This document shows positions 56,171 through 64,000 of a DNA stretch of 64,000 bases, piece by piece. The stretch comes from Shinella sp. WSJ-2 (GTDB lineage Bacteria > Pseudomonadota > Alphaproteobacteria > Rhizobiales > Rhizobiaceae): NCBI RefSeq assembly GCF_003432075.1, contig NZ_QWBU01000002.1, positions 62,001 to 126,000 on the forward strand. The letters run 5' to 3'. How positions within the stretch are numbered: position 1 is the first letter of the stretch; each line of letters starts with the position of its first letter. The notes below the pieces were generated by a model. The model was not told where the DNA came from. It worked only from the letters and a program-made list of their open reading frames with translations, and ran no database searches. The position numbers and the translations under genes are program-made.

Positions 56171-58204
56171 TCAAAACTCTTCCCAGTCTCCGTCATTGCC
56201 CTTCTCCTGCCGCACGCCCAGCGCGCCGGCGAGCTTTTCGCTGAGAGCGAGGGCCGGCGAGCTGACCGGGCGGGATTTGGCGCTGGCAGCCTTGACGTTC
56301 CATTGGCCGGGCGATTTGCGGGCGACGGTCGGTTCCGGCGCGGAGATAACGGGCGGGGAAGGGGTGGAGGGCACGATGTGGAGGTGCGGCGCCTGCATGG
56401 AGCGGTCGGCGGCCGCGCTGCCGCCGACATTGAAGCGGCCGATCAGGGCGTTCAGCGCCTGTACTTCCGAGGCGAGGCCGTGGCTCGCCGCCGTCGTCTC
56501 CTCGACCATGGCGGCGTTCTTCTGCGTGCCCTGGTCCATGGCGTTGACGGCGGTGTTGATCTCCTGAAGGCCGGTCGACTGTTCACGCGCGGCCTCGACG
56601 ATCGCCACGACATGGCTGTTGATCTCCTGCACCTCGGTAACGATGGTCTGCAAGGCGCGGCCGGTTTCGCCGACCAGCGACACGCCGGTGCGCACCTGCT
56701 CGCCGGAGGTGTTGATCAGCGACTTGATCTCCTTGGCGGCCTTGGCGGAGCGCTGGGCAAGCTCGCGCACCTCCTGCGCGACGACCGCAAAACCCTTGCC
56801 GGCTTCACCGGCGCGGGCCGCCTCGACGCCGGCATTCAGTGCCAGAAGATTTGTCTGGAAGGCGATGTCGTCGATCACGCCGATGATATTGGTGATCTCG
56901 CTGGAGGACTTTTCGATCTCCTGCATGGCTGACACGGCGCGGCGCACGATTTCGCCGGATTTTTCCGCGCCCGTGCGGGTGCGGCCCACCAGCGCGCCGG
57001 CCTCTTCCGCCCGCTTGGTCGAATCCTTGACGGTGGTGGTGATCTCTTCGAGCGCGGCGGCGGTCTCCTCGACTGCGGCGGCCTGCTGCTCGGTGCGGCG
57101 CGACAGGTCGTCGGCGGCGGCACGGATCTGGCTTGCGCCGGCATCGATGGCGCGGGCGTTTTCGCCCACCTCGCGCAGAGCGTCGCTGAGGCGCGCGACC
57201 GAGGCGTTGAAGTCCTCGCGCAGCCGGTCGAGATCGCCGTCGAAGGGCTTTGCGATCTGGCAGGTCATGTCGCCGGCGGCGAGCTTGCCGAGTGCGTCGG
57301 CAAGGCTGGCGACCGCCTCCTGCACGCGGCCGCTGTCGCGGGTGCGCTCGGCGTCACGGGCCTGGCGCTCGCTATCAGCGCGGCGGCGGTCCTCCTCGCT
57401 CTGGCGCTCCAGGCGCTGGCGGTCGGCGGCATTGTCGCGGAAGATGGCGACGGTGCCGGCCATTTCGCCGATCTCGTCGGTGCGATCGGCATGCGGAATG
57501 GTGACAGTCGTGTCGCCTTCGGCCAGCCGCTTCATCGCGGCACCCAGGCCGTTGAGCGGCTTCACGACGCGGCGGTTGACGAGGAAAATGGCGGCAAGCG
57601 CGATGCCCATGGCCGCGGCAAGCGAGGCCCAGGTCAGCGCGAAGGCCGAGCCTTCCTCGGCGCGGGCCGACAGGATCGTCTCGTCCGTCACCTTCTGGGT
57701 GCGGGCGACGAGGTCGTTCAGCGAGGCGGTGATCGCATCGGCGCTCGCCTGCATTGGGCCTTTGTAGACTTCCAGCGCCGGCCCCTTGGCGGCGATGGCG
57801 GAAAACTGGATGAGCTTGGCGGCGCCGTCGAGATAGGTCTTCAGCGTCGCCTTGATGCCGTCCACCTCGGTCGTCGTCGCCGCGTCGCCGGTATTGGCCG
57901 CACCATAGCTGTCGACCATGCCGGCAAAGGCATCGGCGCGCTCCTTGATGCGGGCCTCGATGCGACCGATCTCGTCCGGATCCATCGAGAGCAGATGTTC
58001 GGAATAGGTGGCGTTCAACTCGGAAAAGGCGTGGCTCAGCTGCAGGATGCTGCTCATCTGCGGCATGCGGTCCGTGCCGATGCGCTCGATATGGCCGGTC
58101 ATCGCCGACAGCGAGCGGAAGGCGACGGCACCCTGCAGGCCGCCGAGCACCACCATAAGGACGAAGAGGGCGGGCAAGAGCCTGCTGATCCGGACATTGC
58201 GCAT
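56171..58204 (-). CDS. Methyl-accepting chemotaxis protein
   Basis: Chemoreceptor of 677 residues. Membrane helix 1 at about 8-30, a four-helix-bundle periplasmic sensor (about 35-185), helix 2 at about 187-208 ([21 protein letters not shown]), HAMP, then a long cytoplasmic coiled coil with the conserved tip [20 protein letters not shown]. The C-terminus ends GDWEEF, close to the NWETF pentapeptide that tethers CheR. The sensed ligand is unknown; no che genes are nearby. Confidence 0.95.
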   Translation of the reverse strand: MRNVRISRLLPALFVLMVVLGGLQGAVAFRSLSAMTGHIERIGTDRMPQMSSILQLSHAFSELNATYSEHLLSMDPDEIGRIEARIKERADAFAGMVDSYGAANTGDAATTTEVDGIKATLKTYLDGAAKLIQFSAIAAKGPALEVYKGPMQASADAITASLNDLVARTQKVTDETILSARAEEGSAFALTWASLAAAMGIALAAIFLVNRRVVKPLNGLGAAMKRLAEGDTTVTIPHADRTDEIGEMAGTVAIFRDNAADRQRLERQSEEDRRRADSERQARDAERTRDSGRVQEAVASLADALGKLAAGDMTCQIAKPFDGDLDRLREDFNASVARLSDALREVGENARAIDAGASQIRAAADDLSRRTEQQAAAVEETAAALEEITTTVKDSTKRAEEAGALVGRTRTGAEKSGEIVRRAVSAMQEIEKSSSEITNIIGVIDDIAFQTNLLALNAGVEAARAGEAGKGFAVVAQEVRELAQRSAKAAKEIKSLINTSGEQVRTGVSLVGETGRALQTIVTEVQEINSHVVAIVEAAREQSTGLQEINTAVNAMDQGTQKNAAMVEETTAASHGLASEVQALNALIGRFNVGGSAAADRSMQAPHLHIVPSTPSPPVISAPEPTVARKSPGQWNVKAASAKSRPVSSPALALSEKLAGALGVRQEKGNDGDWEEF

Positions 58205-58361
58205 GACAGTTCCCTGATTTTTTTGGTGTTTGCACGGCGACGTGCGAGTGCGCGAGAGTCTAGGCGCGGGCGTTTAACACCGGCTTAATGGGGCGTTGCG
58301 AAGGCCTGCCTTGCCGGGCGCTTTTCCACACCCTACATGCGGGAGCGAACAGGAGTTTGCG

Positions 58362-59087
58362 ATGATCTTCGACGCCGCCCGGCTTTCGCTGGCCAATCTC
58401 TTCGCCCCGGAGACGCGTGGCGTCTTCTGGAAGGTTTTGGGCCTCACGCTGCTTGCCCTTGTGGTCATCTGGTTCGGGCTGCGCGAAACCTTCATCGCCT
58501 TCGCCTGGCCGTGGCTTGAGGGCGCCTTCATGCCCGACCTGCCGGATTGGGCGGGCTGGCTCACCCTCGTCTTCGGCGTTATCGCCAGCATCGGTCTGGC
58601 GCTCGGCCTTGCCTTGCTGCTCGCCCCCGTCACGGCCGTCATCGCCGGCTTCTTCCTCGACGATGTCGCCGAAGTGATCGAGAAGCGCGATTATCCCGCG
58701 GAAAAGCCGGGTGTTCCCCTGCCGATGGGGCAAGCCATTGCCGGTTCGATCAAATTCCTCGGCATCGTCATCCTCGGCAATCTGATCGCGTTATTCCTGC
58801 TGTTCATTCCGGGCGTCAATCTCGTCGCCTTCTTCGTGGTCAACGGCTACCTGCTCGGCCGGGAATTTTTCGAATTCGCCGCCATGCGCTACCGTCCGCC
58901 TCAGGAGGCACGGCTGTTTCGCGCCAAACACGGGTCTACTGTGCTGCTCGCCGGCCTGCTGATAGCGGCCTTCCTGGCAATACCCATCGTCAACCTGCTG
59001 ACGCCGCTCTTTGCGGCCGGCCTCATGGTGCATCTCCACAAAGCCTTGAGCCGCAAGGATTCCGGTTTTTCACTGCGGCAGAACTGA
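58362..59087 (+). CDS. EI24/CysZ-like membrane protein
   Basis: A 241-residue inner-membrane protein with four or five hydrophobic segments of the EI24 (sulfate-transporter CysZ-like) family: [22 protein letters not shown] at the start and [28 protein letters not shown], typical of the family. AGGAG precedes the ATG at 58362. It overlaps the VOC gene by 18 bases tail to tail. Confidence 0.85.
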   Translation: MIFDAARLSLANLFAPETRGVFWKVLGLTLLALVVIWFGLRETFIAFAWPWLEGAFMPDLPDWAGWLTLVFGVIASIGLALGLALLLAPVTAVIAGFFLDDVAEVIEKRDYPAEKPGVPLPMGQAIAGSIKFLGIVILGNLIALFLLFIPGVNLVAFFVVNGYLLGREFFEFAAMRYRPPQEARLFRAKHGSTVLLAGLLIAAFLAIPIVNLLTPLFAAGLMVHLHKALSRKDSGFSLRQN

Positions 59088-59495
59088 CGCGTCGTAGAGG
59101 GCGGCATAGTCGGCGCTCGGCGGGATCGGCTTGATCACGTCGATCATCACGCCGTTCGGATCGGCGGTGATGAAATGGCGCTGGCCGAAATCCTCGTCCC
59201 TGATGTCGCGCAGGATCGGCAGCCCGGCCGCGCGCACGGCGTCATAGACCGCATCGACATCCTCGACCTCGAAATTCAACAGAAGCCCTGAGACCTTGCC
59301 GCGCCCCACGGCCGGGATCGTCTCATGGCTGCCATCGAGCACCGCAAGCGTCACCTTCTCGTCCTCCTTTGACTGGAGGTGGATGTACCAGTCGCTGGTG
59401 AAAAGTGCCTCAAACCGGAAATGCGCCGTGTAGAATTCGGCGGTCCCCGCCACGTCGTCGGTCATGATCACGGGATAGTAGTTGGTCGTTTTCAT
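59070..59495 (-). CDS. VOC family (glyoxalase-like) protein
   Basis: A 141-residue metalloenzyme-like protein with the VOC fold: [21 protein letters not shown], and [25 protein letters not shown] followed by [15 protein letters not shown] carrying the late glutamate-equivalent region. AAAGG lies before the ATG. It is divergent from a TetR gene and shares the palindromic operator region; likely the regulated gene. Confidence 0.88.
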   Translation of the reverse strand: MKTTNYYPVIMTDDVAGTAEFYTAHFRFEALFTSDWYIHLQSKEDEKVTLAVLDGSHETIPAVGRGKVSGLLLNFEVEDVDAVYDAVRAAGLPILRDIRDEDFGQRHFITADPNGVMIDVIKPIPPSADYAALYDASVLPQ

Positions 59496-59517
59496 CGCTT
59501 TGCCTTTCGTCTCCTGC

Positions 59518-59561
59518 GCAATCCCGAACGCAAAACCGCTTCACACTTTTGCTGGAGTTGC
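59518..59561. repeat. Dispersed palindromic repeat, copy 3
   Basis: Core GCAAAACCGCTTCACACTTT flanked by GCAATCCCG / TGGAGTTGC arms; highly similar to copy 1. Confidence 0.7.
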
Positions 59562-59572
59562 GGCGTGAAAAA

Positions 59573-59622
59573 ACATACAGTCTGCATCTTTCTATCAATT
59601 AACATACATGCAGATTGTATGT
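59573..59622. promoter_or_regulatory. TetR operator upstream of the TetR gene
   Basis: The palindrome ACATACA-N7-TGTATGT at 59602-59622 ends 11 bases before the TetR ATG. A second half ACATACAGTCTGCAT at 59573-59587 matches the reverse complement of its right side with one mismatch. It probably mediates autoregulation and control of the divergent VOC gene. Confidence 0.8.
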
Positions 59623-59633
59623 AAAGAGGCGAG

Positions 59634-60206
59634 ATGGCACGCAGTAACAGGGAACGAACGGAAGCGACGCGGCTGGCTTTGATCGAGGCGGCGCGGCGGC
59701 TGTTCGTGGAAAAGGGTTATGCGGACACGGCGACACCCGACATCGTGGCGGAGGCCGGCGTGACACGCGGCGCGCTCTATCACCATTTCGAGGACAAGCG
59801 GGCGCTGTTTCGCGCGACGCTGGAGCGCGAGGCGCAAGCTGTCGCCGCACAGATCGAGACGATCTCGACCACTTCCGGCACGCCGCGCGAGGCGCTGCTG
59901 TCCGGTGCCGCCGCCTATTTCGACGCGATGGCCGAACCCGGCCGCACGCGGCTTCTGCTTTTGGAGGCCCCCGCCGTCATTGGCCTCGAAGGCACATCTG
60001 CGATCGACCAGGAGAATGCCGAGGGCACGTTGAAAACAGGCCTTTCCGACCTGCTCGGGCCGCATGTGGGTGCGGAAAAACTCCAGGTGCTGACAGATCT
60101 GCTCTCCGCCGCCTTTGACCGCGCGGCAATCGCCATCGAGGCCGGAGCGGACCGCAAGGCCTATGAGGCGGCGATTGCCGACCTGATCGACGGTCTCAAG
60201 GCGTAG
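59634..60206 (+). CDS. TetR-family regulator
   Basis: A 190-residue repressor with N-terminal helix-turn-helix (LIEAARRLFVEKGYADTATPDIVAEAGVTRGALYHHFEDKRALF) and a TetR-type effector domain. GAGGCGAG precedes the ATG. The stop overlaps the convergent nth gene by 11 bases. Confidence 0.93.
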   Translation: MARSNRERTEATRLALIEAARRLFVEKGYADTATPDIVAEAGVTRGALYHHFEDKRALFRATLEREAQAVAAQIETISTTSGTPREALLSGAAAYFDAMAEPGRTRLLLLEAPAVIGLEGTSAIDQENAEGTLKTGLSDLLGPHVGAEKLQVLTDLLSAAFDRAAIAIEAGADRKAYEAAIADLIDGLKA

Positions 60207-60951
60207 GGCCGAACAGCTGGGCCGGCAGTTCCACCAGGGGCGCCGGCACGTCGCAACTCTTCTCCGGCGATCGACAGAGATCGGCGATGACGCAGTGCTC
60301 GCATTCGGGCCGGCGCGCCTTGCAGCAGTAGCGCCCGTGCAGGATCAGCCAGTGGTGGGCGTGGTAGAGATATTCGTCGGGGATGAGACGCATCAGCTTC
60401 TCCTCCACCTCATCAGGCGTCTTGCCGGGGGCAAGGCGCAGCCGGTTGGCGATGCGGAAGATGTGGGTGTCCACTGCCATTGTCGCCTGGCCGAAGGCCA
60501 TGGACAGCACCACATTTGCCGTCTTGCGCCCGACGCCGGGCAGCATAACGAGTTCCTCGCGGGTGCGCGGCACCTCGCTGTTAAAGCGATCGACCAGCAT
60601 CTGGCTGAGCGCGATGACGTTCTTCGCCTTGTTGCGGTAGAGGCCGATCGTCTTGATGTAGTCGCGCACCTTCTCTTCGCCGAGCGCGAGCATCTTTTCC
60701 GGCGTGTCGGCAACGGCAAAGAGCGCGCGCGTCGCCTTGTTGACGCCGGCATCGGTCGCCTGCGCGGAAAGGGCGACGGCGACGACGAGCGTGAACGGGT
60801 TCACATGTTCGAGCTCGCCCTTCGGCTCCGGCCGCTGGATGGAGAAGCGGCGAAAGATCTCCTTCAGCTCGTCCTGCGAATAGAGGCTTTTCGGCCGGGC
60901 CGGCCCCTTGCTGCGCGGGGCCACTGTCTTTTTGATCTTTCCGTTTTCCAT
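60196..60951 (-). CDS. nth: Endonuclease III
   Basis: Base-excision-repair glycosylase/AP lyase, 251 residues. The helix-hairpin-helix reads LPGVGRKTANVVL, catalytic Asp is in AVDTHIFR, and the [4Fe-4S] cluster Cys pattern is C-x6-C-x2-C-x5-C (CKARRPECEHCVIADLC). It has a Lys-rich N-terminal extension (residues 1-25). GGAAGC lies before the ATG at 60951. Confidence 0.97.
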   Translation of the reverse strand: MENGKIKKTVAPRSKGPARPKSLYSQDELKEIFRRFSIQRPEPKGELEHVNPFTLVVAVALSAQATDAGVNKATRALFAVADTPEKMLALGEEKVRDYIKTIGLYRNKAKNVIALSQMLVDRFNSEVPRTREELVMLPGVGRKTANVVLSMAFGQATMAVDTHIFRIANRLRLAPGKTPDEVEEKLMRLIPDEYLYHAHHWLILHGRYCCKARRPECEHCVIADLCRSPEKSCDVPAPLVELPAQLFGPTP

Positions 60952-60965
60952 CGTGCTTCCGCAGG

Positions 60966-61012
60966 GCGCATATCGTGGCCGCAAAACCGCTACACACTTT
61001 TGCGCGACATGC
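60966..61012. repeat. Dispersed palindromic repeat, copy 4
   Basis: Core GCAAAACCGCTACACACTTT with flanks GCATATCGTGG / CGCGACATGC, between the divergent nth and DUF2244 genes. Confidence 0.7.
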
Positions 61013-61027
61013 TTATAATCCTCGCCC

Positions 61028-61528
61028 ATGACGCAAGGCAACGCTGACATCACGATGAACGAATTGCCGGTCTTCTCGGCCGAGCTGCACCCCTATCGGT
61101 CGCTCGGACGCAACGGCCATCGCATCTTCTTCGTCATCGCCGGTGCACTCACTTTTGCCCATATGGCGGTCTTCATGATCTCCGGTGCCTGGCCCGTGGT
61201 GCTGTTCTTCGGCGCGGATTTCCTGATCCTCTTCGGCGCCTTCTGGCTGAACAATCGCGCCGCCAAGGCGCGCGAGGTGGTCTCGCTGTCGCGCACCAAC
61301 ATTTCCATCCGCAAGATCAGCCCGTCCGGGCGCGAGACGGAACATGTCTTCAACCCGTTCTGGGCGCGTTTCCAGGTCTCGCGCAAGGCCGAGATCGGCA
61401 TCACCGCCATGCATGTCCGCGGCAACGGCCGCGAGACCGATGTCGGCACCTTCCTGCCGCTCGACGACCGCGAGCGCTTCGCCTCGGCCTTTTCCGGTGC
61501 GCTGGCGCGGGTGAAACGCGGCTACTGA
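61028..61528 (+). CDS. DUF2244 family membrane protein
   Basis: A 166-residue protein with two hydrophobic helices (residues about 36-80) followed by a cytoplasmic domain (VSLSRTNISIRKISPSGRETEHVFNPFWARFQV) typical of DUF2244. Function unknown. Divergent from nth, with a repeat copy just upstream; the AraC/AGT gene follows 69 bases later. Confidence 0.88.
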   Translation: MTQGNADITMNELPVFSAELHPYRSLGRNGHRIFFVIAGALTFAHMAVFMISGAWPVVLFFGADFLILFGAFWLNNRAAKAREVVSLSRTNISIRKISPSGRETEHVFNPFWARFQVSRKAEIGITAMHVRGNGRETDVGTFLPLDDRERFASAFSGALARVKRGY

Positions 61529-61597
61529 CGAGGCTTGCAGGAATCGGGTGGCGAGCCTGCGCGCGCCATGCTTTTCTGGCGGCACAGGAGAAAAGCG

Positions 61598-62470
61598 ATG
61601 AACATTGCCGCGACTTTGCAAACCGACATCACGCCCGAGGGCGACGATTACACGACCGTCCGCCAGGTCATCGAAATGATCACGGACGACTATCGCGACC
61701 AGCCCGGTCTGGACGACATTGCCGGTCGTCTCGGCCAGTCGCCGACGCAGTTGCAAAAGACATTCACCCGCTGGGCCGGCCTATCGCCAAAGGCCTTTCT
61801 GCAGGCCGTGACACTCGATCACGCCAAGCGCCTGTTGCGCCAGGAAGAGCTGCCGCTGCTCGAAACCAGCTTCGAGGTCGGTCTGTCCGGCCCGAGCCGC
61901 CTGCACGATCTCTTCGTCACGCACGAGGCCATGTCGCCGGGCGAATGGAAGGCGCGCGGCGCCGGTCTGACGATCCGCTACGGTTTTCACCCGTCTCCCT
62001 TCGGCCGCGCCCTCGTCATGATCACCGACCGCGGCCTCGCCGGCCTTGCCTTTGCCGACGAACCGGGTGGCGATGATGCCTTCGAGGACATGTCCTCGCG
62101 CTGGCCCAATGCCCATTATGTGGAGGACAGCGAGGCGACCGCCGCCTATGCCGCCCGCATCTTCGATCCGACGCGCTGGGATCCCAAGGCGCCGCTGCGC
62201 ATCGTGTTGATCGGCTCGGATTTTCAGGTCCGCGTCTGGGAGGCGCTGCTGCGCATTCCCATGGGCTGCGCCGTCACCTATTCGTCGATTGCCGAAACGC
62301 TGGGACAGCCCACCGCCTCGCGCGCGGTGGGTGCCGCAGTCGGTCGCAACCCCATCTCCTTCGTCGTGCCCTGCCACCGCGCGCTCGGCAAGAGCGGCGC
62401 GCTTACCGGCTACCATTGGGGCCTGACGCGCAAGCGGGCGATGCTTGGCTGGGAATCGGGCAAGGCCTGA
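61598..62470 (+). CDS. AraC-HTH / O6-alkylguanine-DNA methyltransferase fusion (Ada-like, truncated)
   Basis: A 290-residue protein. Residues about 18-120 are an AraC-type DNA-binding domain (LDDIAGRLGQSPTQLQKTFTRWAGLSPKAFLQ). Residues about 195-290 are the alkylguanine methyltransferase with the acceptor Cys259 in FVVPCHRALGKSG and the preceding FQVRVWEALLRIPMG. It lacks the N-terminal zinc Ada domain that senses methyl phosphotriesters. It may both repair O6-methylguanine and regulate genes. AGGAG precedes the ATG. Confidence 0.93.
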   Translation: MNIAATLQTDITPEGDDYTTVRQVIEMITDDYRDQPGLDDIAGRLGQSPTQLQKTFTRWAGLSPKAFLQAVTLDHAKRLLRQEELPLLETSFEVGLSGPSRLHDLFVTHEAMSPGEWKARGAGLTIRYGFHPSPFGRALVMITDRGLAGLAFADEPGGDDAFEDMSSRWPNAHYVEDSEATAAYAARIFDPTRWDPKAPLRIVLIGSDFQVRVWEALLRIPMGCAVTYSSIAETLGQPTASRAVGAAVGRNPISFVVPCHRALGKSGALTGYHWGLTRKRAMLGWESGKA

Positions 62471-62478
62471 AACGAAAG

Positions 62479-62503
62479 AGGCCGGCAGAGATGCCGGCCT
62501 TTT
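62479..62503 (+). terminator. Terminator between the Ada-like gene and gpmA
   Basis: Perfect 9-bp stem AGGCCGGCA / TGCCGGCCT with GAGA loop followed by TTTTC. Confidence 0.8.
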
Positions 62504-62528
62504 CATTTGCGAAGGTGTTGGGAACCGC

Positions 62529-63164
62529 TCAGTGCGCGCCCGACATGTCGCCGAGAACGTCCTTGGTTTTGACGGTCGAATCGGCGTTCAGCGTGTAGAC
62601 CATGGGTACACCGGTCGCGAGGTTGAGTTTCAGGATCTCGTCCTTGGTCAGCTTGTCGAGCACCATGACCAGCGAGCGCAGCGAGTTGCCGTGCGCGGCG
62701 ACCAGAACCTTTTCGCCGCGCAGCACGCGGGGCAGGATTTCCGTGAGGTAATAGGGCCAGACGCGGGCACCGGTGTCGCGCAGGCTCTCGCCACCCGGCG
62801 GCGGGATGTCGTAGGACCGGCGCCAGATATGCACCTGCTCCTCGCCCCACTTGGCACGGGCGTCGTCCTTGTTGAGGCCGGAGAGATCGCCGTAGTCGCG
62901 CTCGTTGAGCGCCTGGTCGCGGATCGTTTCTAGACCCTGCTGGCCGATCTCGTCGAGAATGATCTTCAGCGTCTTCTGGGCGCGGGAAAGGTCCGAAGTG
63001 AAGGCGATGTCGAACTTGATGCCCGTCTCGGCGATCGCCTTGCCGCCGGTCTTGGCTTCCTCGACGCCGAGTTCGGTCAGGTCGGGATCGCGCCAGCCGG
63101 TGAAGAGGTTTTTCAGGTTCCATTCGCTCTGGCCGTGGCGAACGAGGACGAGGGTTCCGCTCAT
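62529..63164 (-). CDS. gpmA: 2,3-bisphosphoglycerate-dependent phosphoglycerate mutase
   Basis: Glycolytic mutase of 211 residues. Phospho-histidine in [12 protein letters not shown] (His near residue 9), second His in [14 protein letters not shown], and the family [10 protein letters not shown]. It interconverts 3- and 2-phosphoglycerate, the point where the glycerate kinase product enters. dapB lies upstream on the same strand, 22 bases away. Confidence 0.96.
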   Translation of the reverse strand: MSGTLVLVRHGQSEWNLKNLFTGWRDPDLTELGVEEAKTGGKAIAETGIKFDIAFTSDLSRAQKTLKIILDEIGQQGLETIRDQALNERDYGDLSGLNKDDARAKWGEEQVHIWRRSYDIPPPGGESLRDTGARVWPYYLTEILPRVLRGEKVLVAAHGNSLRSLVMVLDKLTKDEILKLNLATGVPMVYTLNADSTVKTKDVLGDMSGAH

Positions 63165-63186
63165 AGGGTCTGTCTCCGAGGTTTGA

Positions 63187-63990
63187 TCAATTGAGCCCGA
63201 GCACGTCGAGCATGGAATAGAGGCCGGGCTTCTTGTCGCGCGCCCAGAGTGCGGCCTGCACCGCGCCGCGGGCGAAGATCGAGCGGTCGGTGGCGCTGTG
63301 CGACAGCGTCACCAGTTCGCCTTCGCCGGCAATGACGACGGAATGTTCGCCGATGACGGAGCCGCCGCGCAGCGTGGCAAAGCCGATCGTGCCCGTGGGG
63401 CGCGCGCCGGTATGGCCGTCGCGCACCCGCACGGAATTGTCGGCCAGCGAAATGCCGCGCCCTTTGGCAGCCGCCTGGCCGAGCAACAGCGCCGTGCCGG
63501 AGGGCGCATCGACCTTGTGCTTGTGGTGCATTTCCAGCACCTCGATATCCCAGTCGGCGGGGCCGAGTGCGCGGGCGGCGGTCTCGGTGAGCACACCGAG
63601 CAGGTTCACGCCGAGGCTCATATTGCCCGATTTGACGATGCGGGCATGGCGGGCGGCCGCCTTGATCTTCTCGTCGTCTTCGGGCGAGCAGCCGGTGGTG
63701 CCGATGACATGCACGATGCGGGCCTGCGCGGCGAGCCCGGCGAAATCGACGGTCGCGGCGGGTGCCGTGAAATCGAGCACGCCTTCGGCGGCGACGAAGG
63801 CTTCGAGCGGCTTGTCGGTGATGGCAACGCCGATCGGGCCGAGGCCGGCAAGTTCGCCCGCATCGCGGCCGATGAAGGGCGATCCTTCACGCTCGACGGC
63901 AGCGAACACCTCCGCCCCCTCGATGGCGTGGATGGTGCGGATCAGCGTCTGACCCATGCGGCCGGCGGCGCCGACGACGACCAGCTTCAT
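63187..63990 (-). CDS. dapB: 4-hydroxy-tetrahydrodipicolinate reductase
   Basis: Lysine/meso-diaminopimelate biosynthesis reductase, 267 residues. NAD(P) loop [13 protein letters not shown]; substrate motif [16 protein letters not shown] with the catalytic His/Lys. Complete; it starts 10 bases from the window edge, so its ribosome site is only partly visible. Likely co-transcribed with gpmA. Confidence 0.97.
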   Translation of the reverse strand: MKLVVVGAAGRMGQTLIRTIHAIEGAEVFAAVEREGSPFIGRDAGELAGLGPIGVAITDKPLEAFVAAEGVLDFTAPAATVDFAGLAAQARIVHVIGTTGCSPEDDEKIKAAARHARIVKSGNMSLGVNLLGVLTETAARALGPADWDIEVLEMHHKHKVDAPSGTALLLGQAAAKGRGISLADNSVRVRDGHTGARPTGTIGFATLRGGSVIGEHSVVIAGEGELVTLSHSATDRSIFARGAVQAALWARDKKPGLYSMLDVLGLN

Positions 63991-64000
63991 TGCGGTGCCG

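Overview
The window is GC-rich, densely coding chromosomal DNA from an alphaproteobacterium, most likely a member of the Rhizobiaceae (Rhizobium/Agrobacterium/Shinella-like). The clues are the polA - AbcR-like sRNA - marR arrangement, a BA14K-family protein, membrane cytochrome c urate oxidase PuuD, a carrier-protein amino acid ligase, RIME-like intergenic palindromes, and a dnaK-dnaJ pair with dapB and gpmA on the same stretch. I see no rRNA, tRNA, insertion sequence, prophage or CRISPR array.

Region 1 (1-10.7 kb) is a near-complete purine catabolism locus. Guanine deaminase (guaD) and xanthine dehydrogenase (xdhABC) make urate. Cytochrome c urate oxidase (puuD), HIU hydrolase (hiuH), a fused allantoinase-OHCU decarboxylase (puuE-uraD) and allantoicase (cut by the window edge) take urate to ureidoglycolate, and a LysR regulator sits between xdhC and puuD. 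Region 2 (11.0-17.0 kb) continues the carbon route. An IclR regulator is divergent from gcl-hyi-glxR, followed by glycerate 2-kinase, so glyoxylate released from ureidoglycolate can become 2-phosphoglycerate.

Region 3 (17.1-31.9 kb) starts with a 1-Cys peroxiredoxin and a YigZ/IMPACT protein, then becomes a surface-glycan-like accessory block. On the plus strand are a GT2 glycosyltransferase, a Wzx-like flippase and an unusual double alpha/beta-hydrolase. On the minus strand is a five-gene operon (carrier protein, acyl-CoA dehydrogenase-like flavoprotein, class-II-synthetase-like amino acid:[carrier protein] ligase, DUF1839, GH2), preceded upstream by a GH5 glycanase and a GT4 glycosyltransferase. 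The ligase family is biochemically known, but the product of the pathway is not known to me. This is the most promising undescribed system in the window.

Region 4 (32-64 kb) is largely housekeeping. It holds polA with an AbcR-like sRNA and a MarR gene, an M20 peptidase, a YbhN-like membrane protein, a BA14K protein, an orphan flagellin, penicillin-binding protein 1A, dnaK-dnaJ, a TetR gene with a perfect palindromic operator, a HAD phosphatase, recF-moeB-like-GNAT, a 2-hydroxyacid dehydrogenase, an SH3-domain protein and adenosine kinase. It continues with EF-P and its beta-lysylation enzymes EpmA and EpmB, a chemoreceptor, a CysZ/EI24-like protein, a VOC protein with a divergent TetR, nth, a DUF2244 protein, an AraC-HTH/alkylguanine methyltransferase fusion, gpmA and dapB. 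Four copies of a roughly 45-bp palindromic repeat are scattered between these genes.
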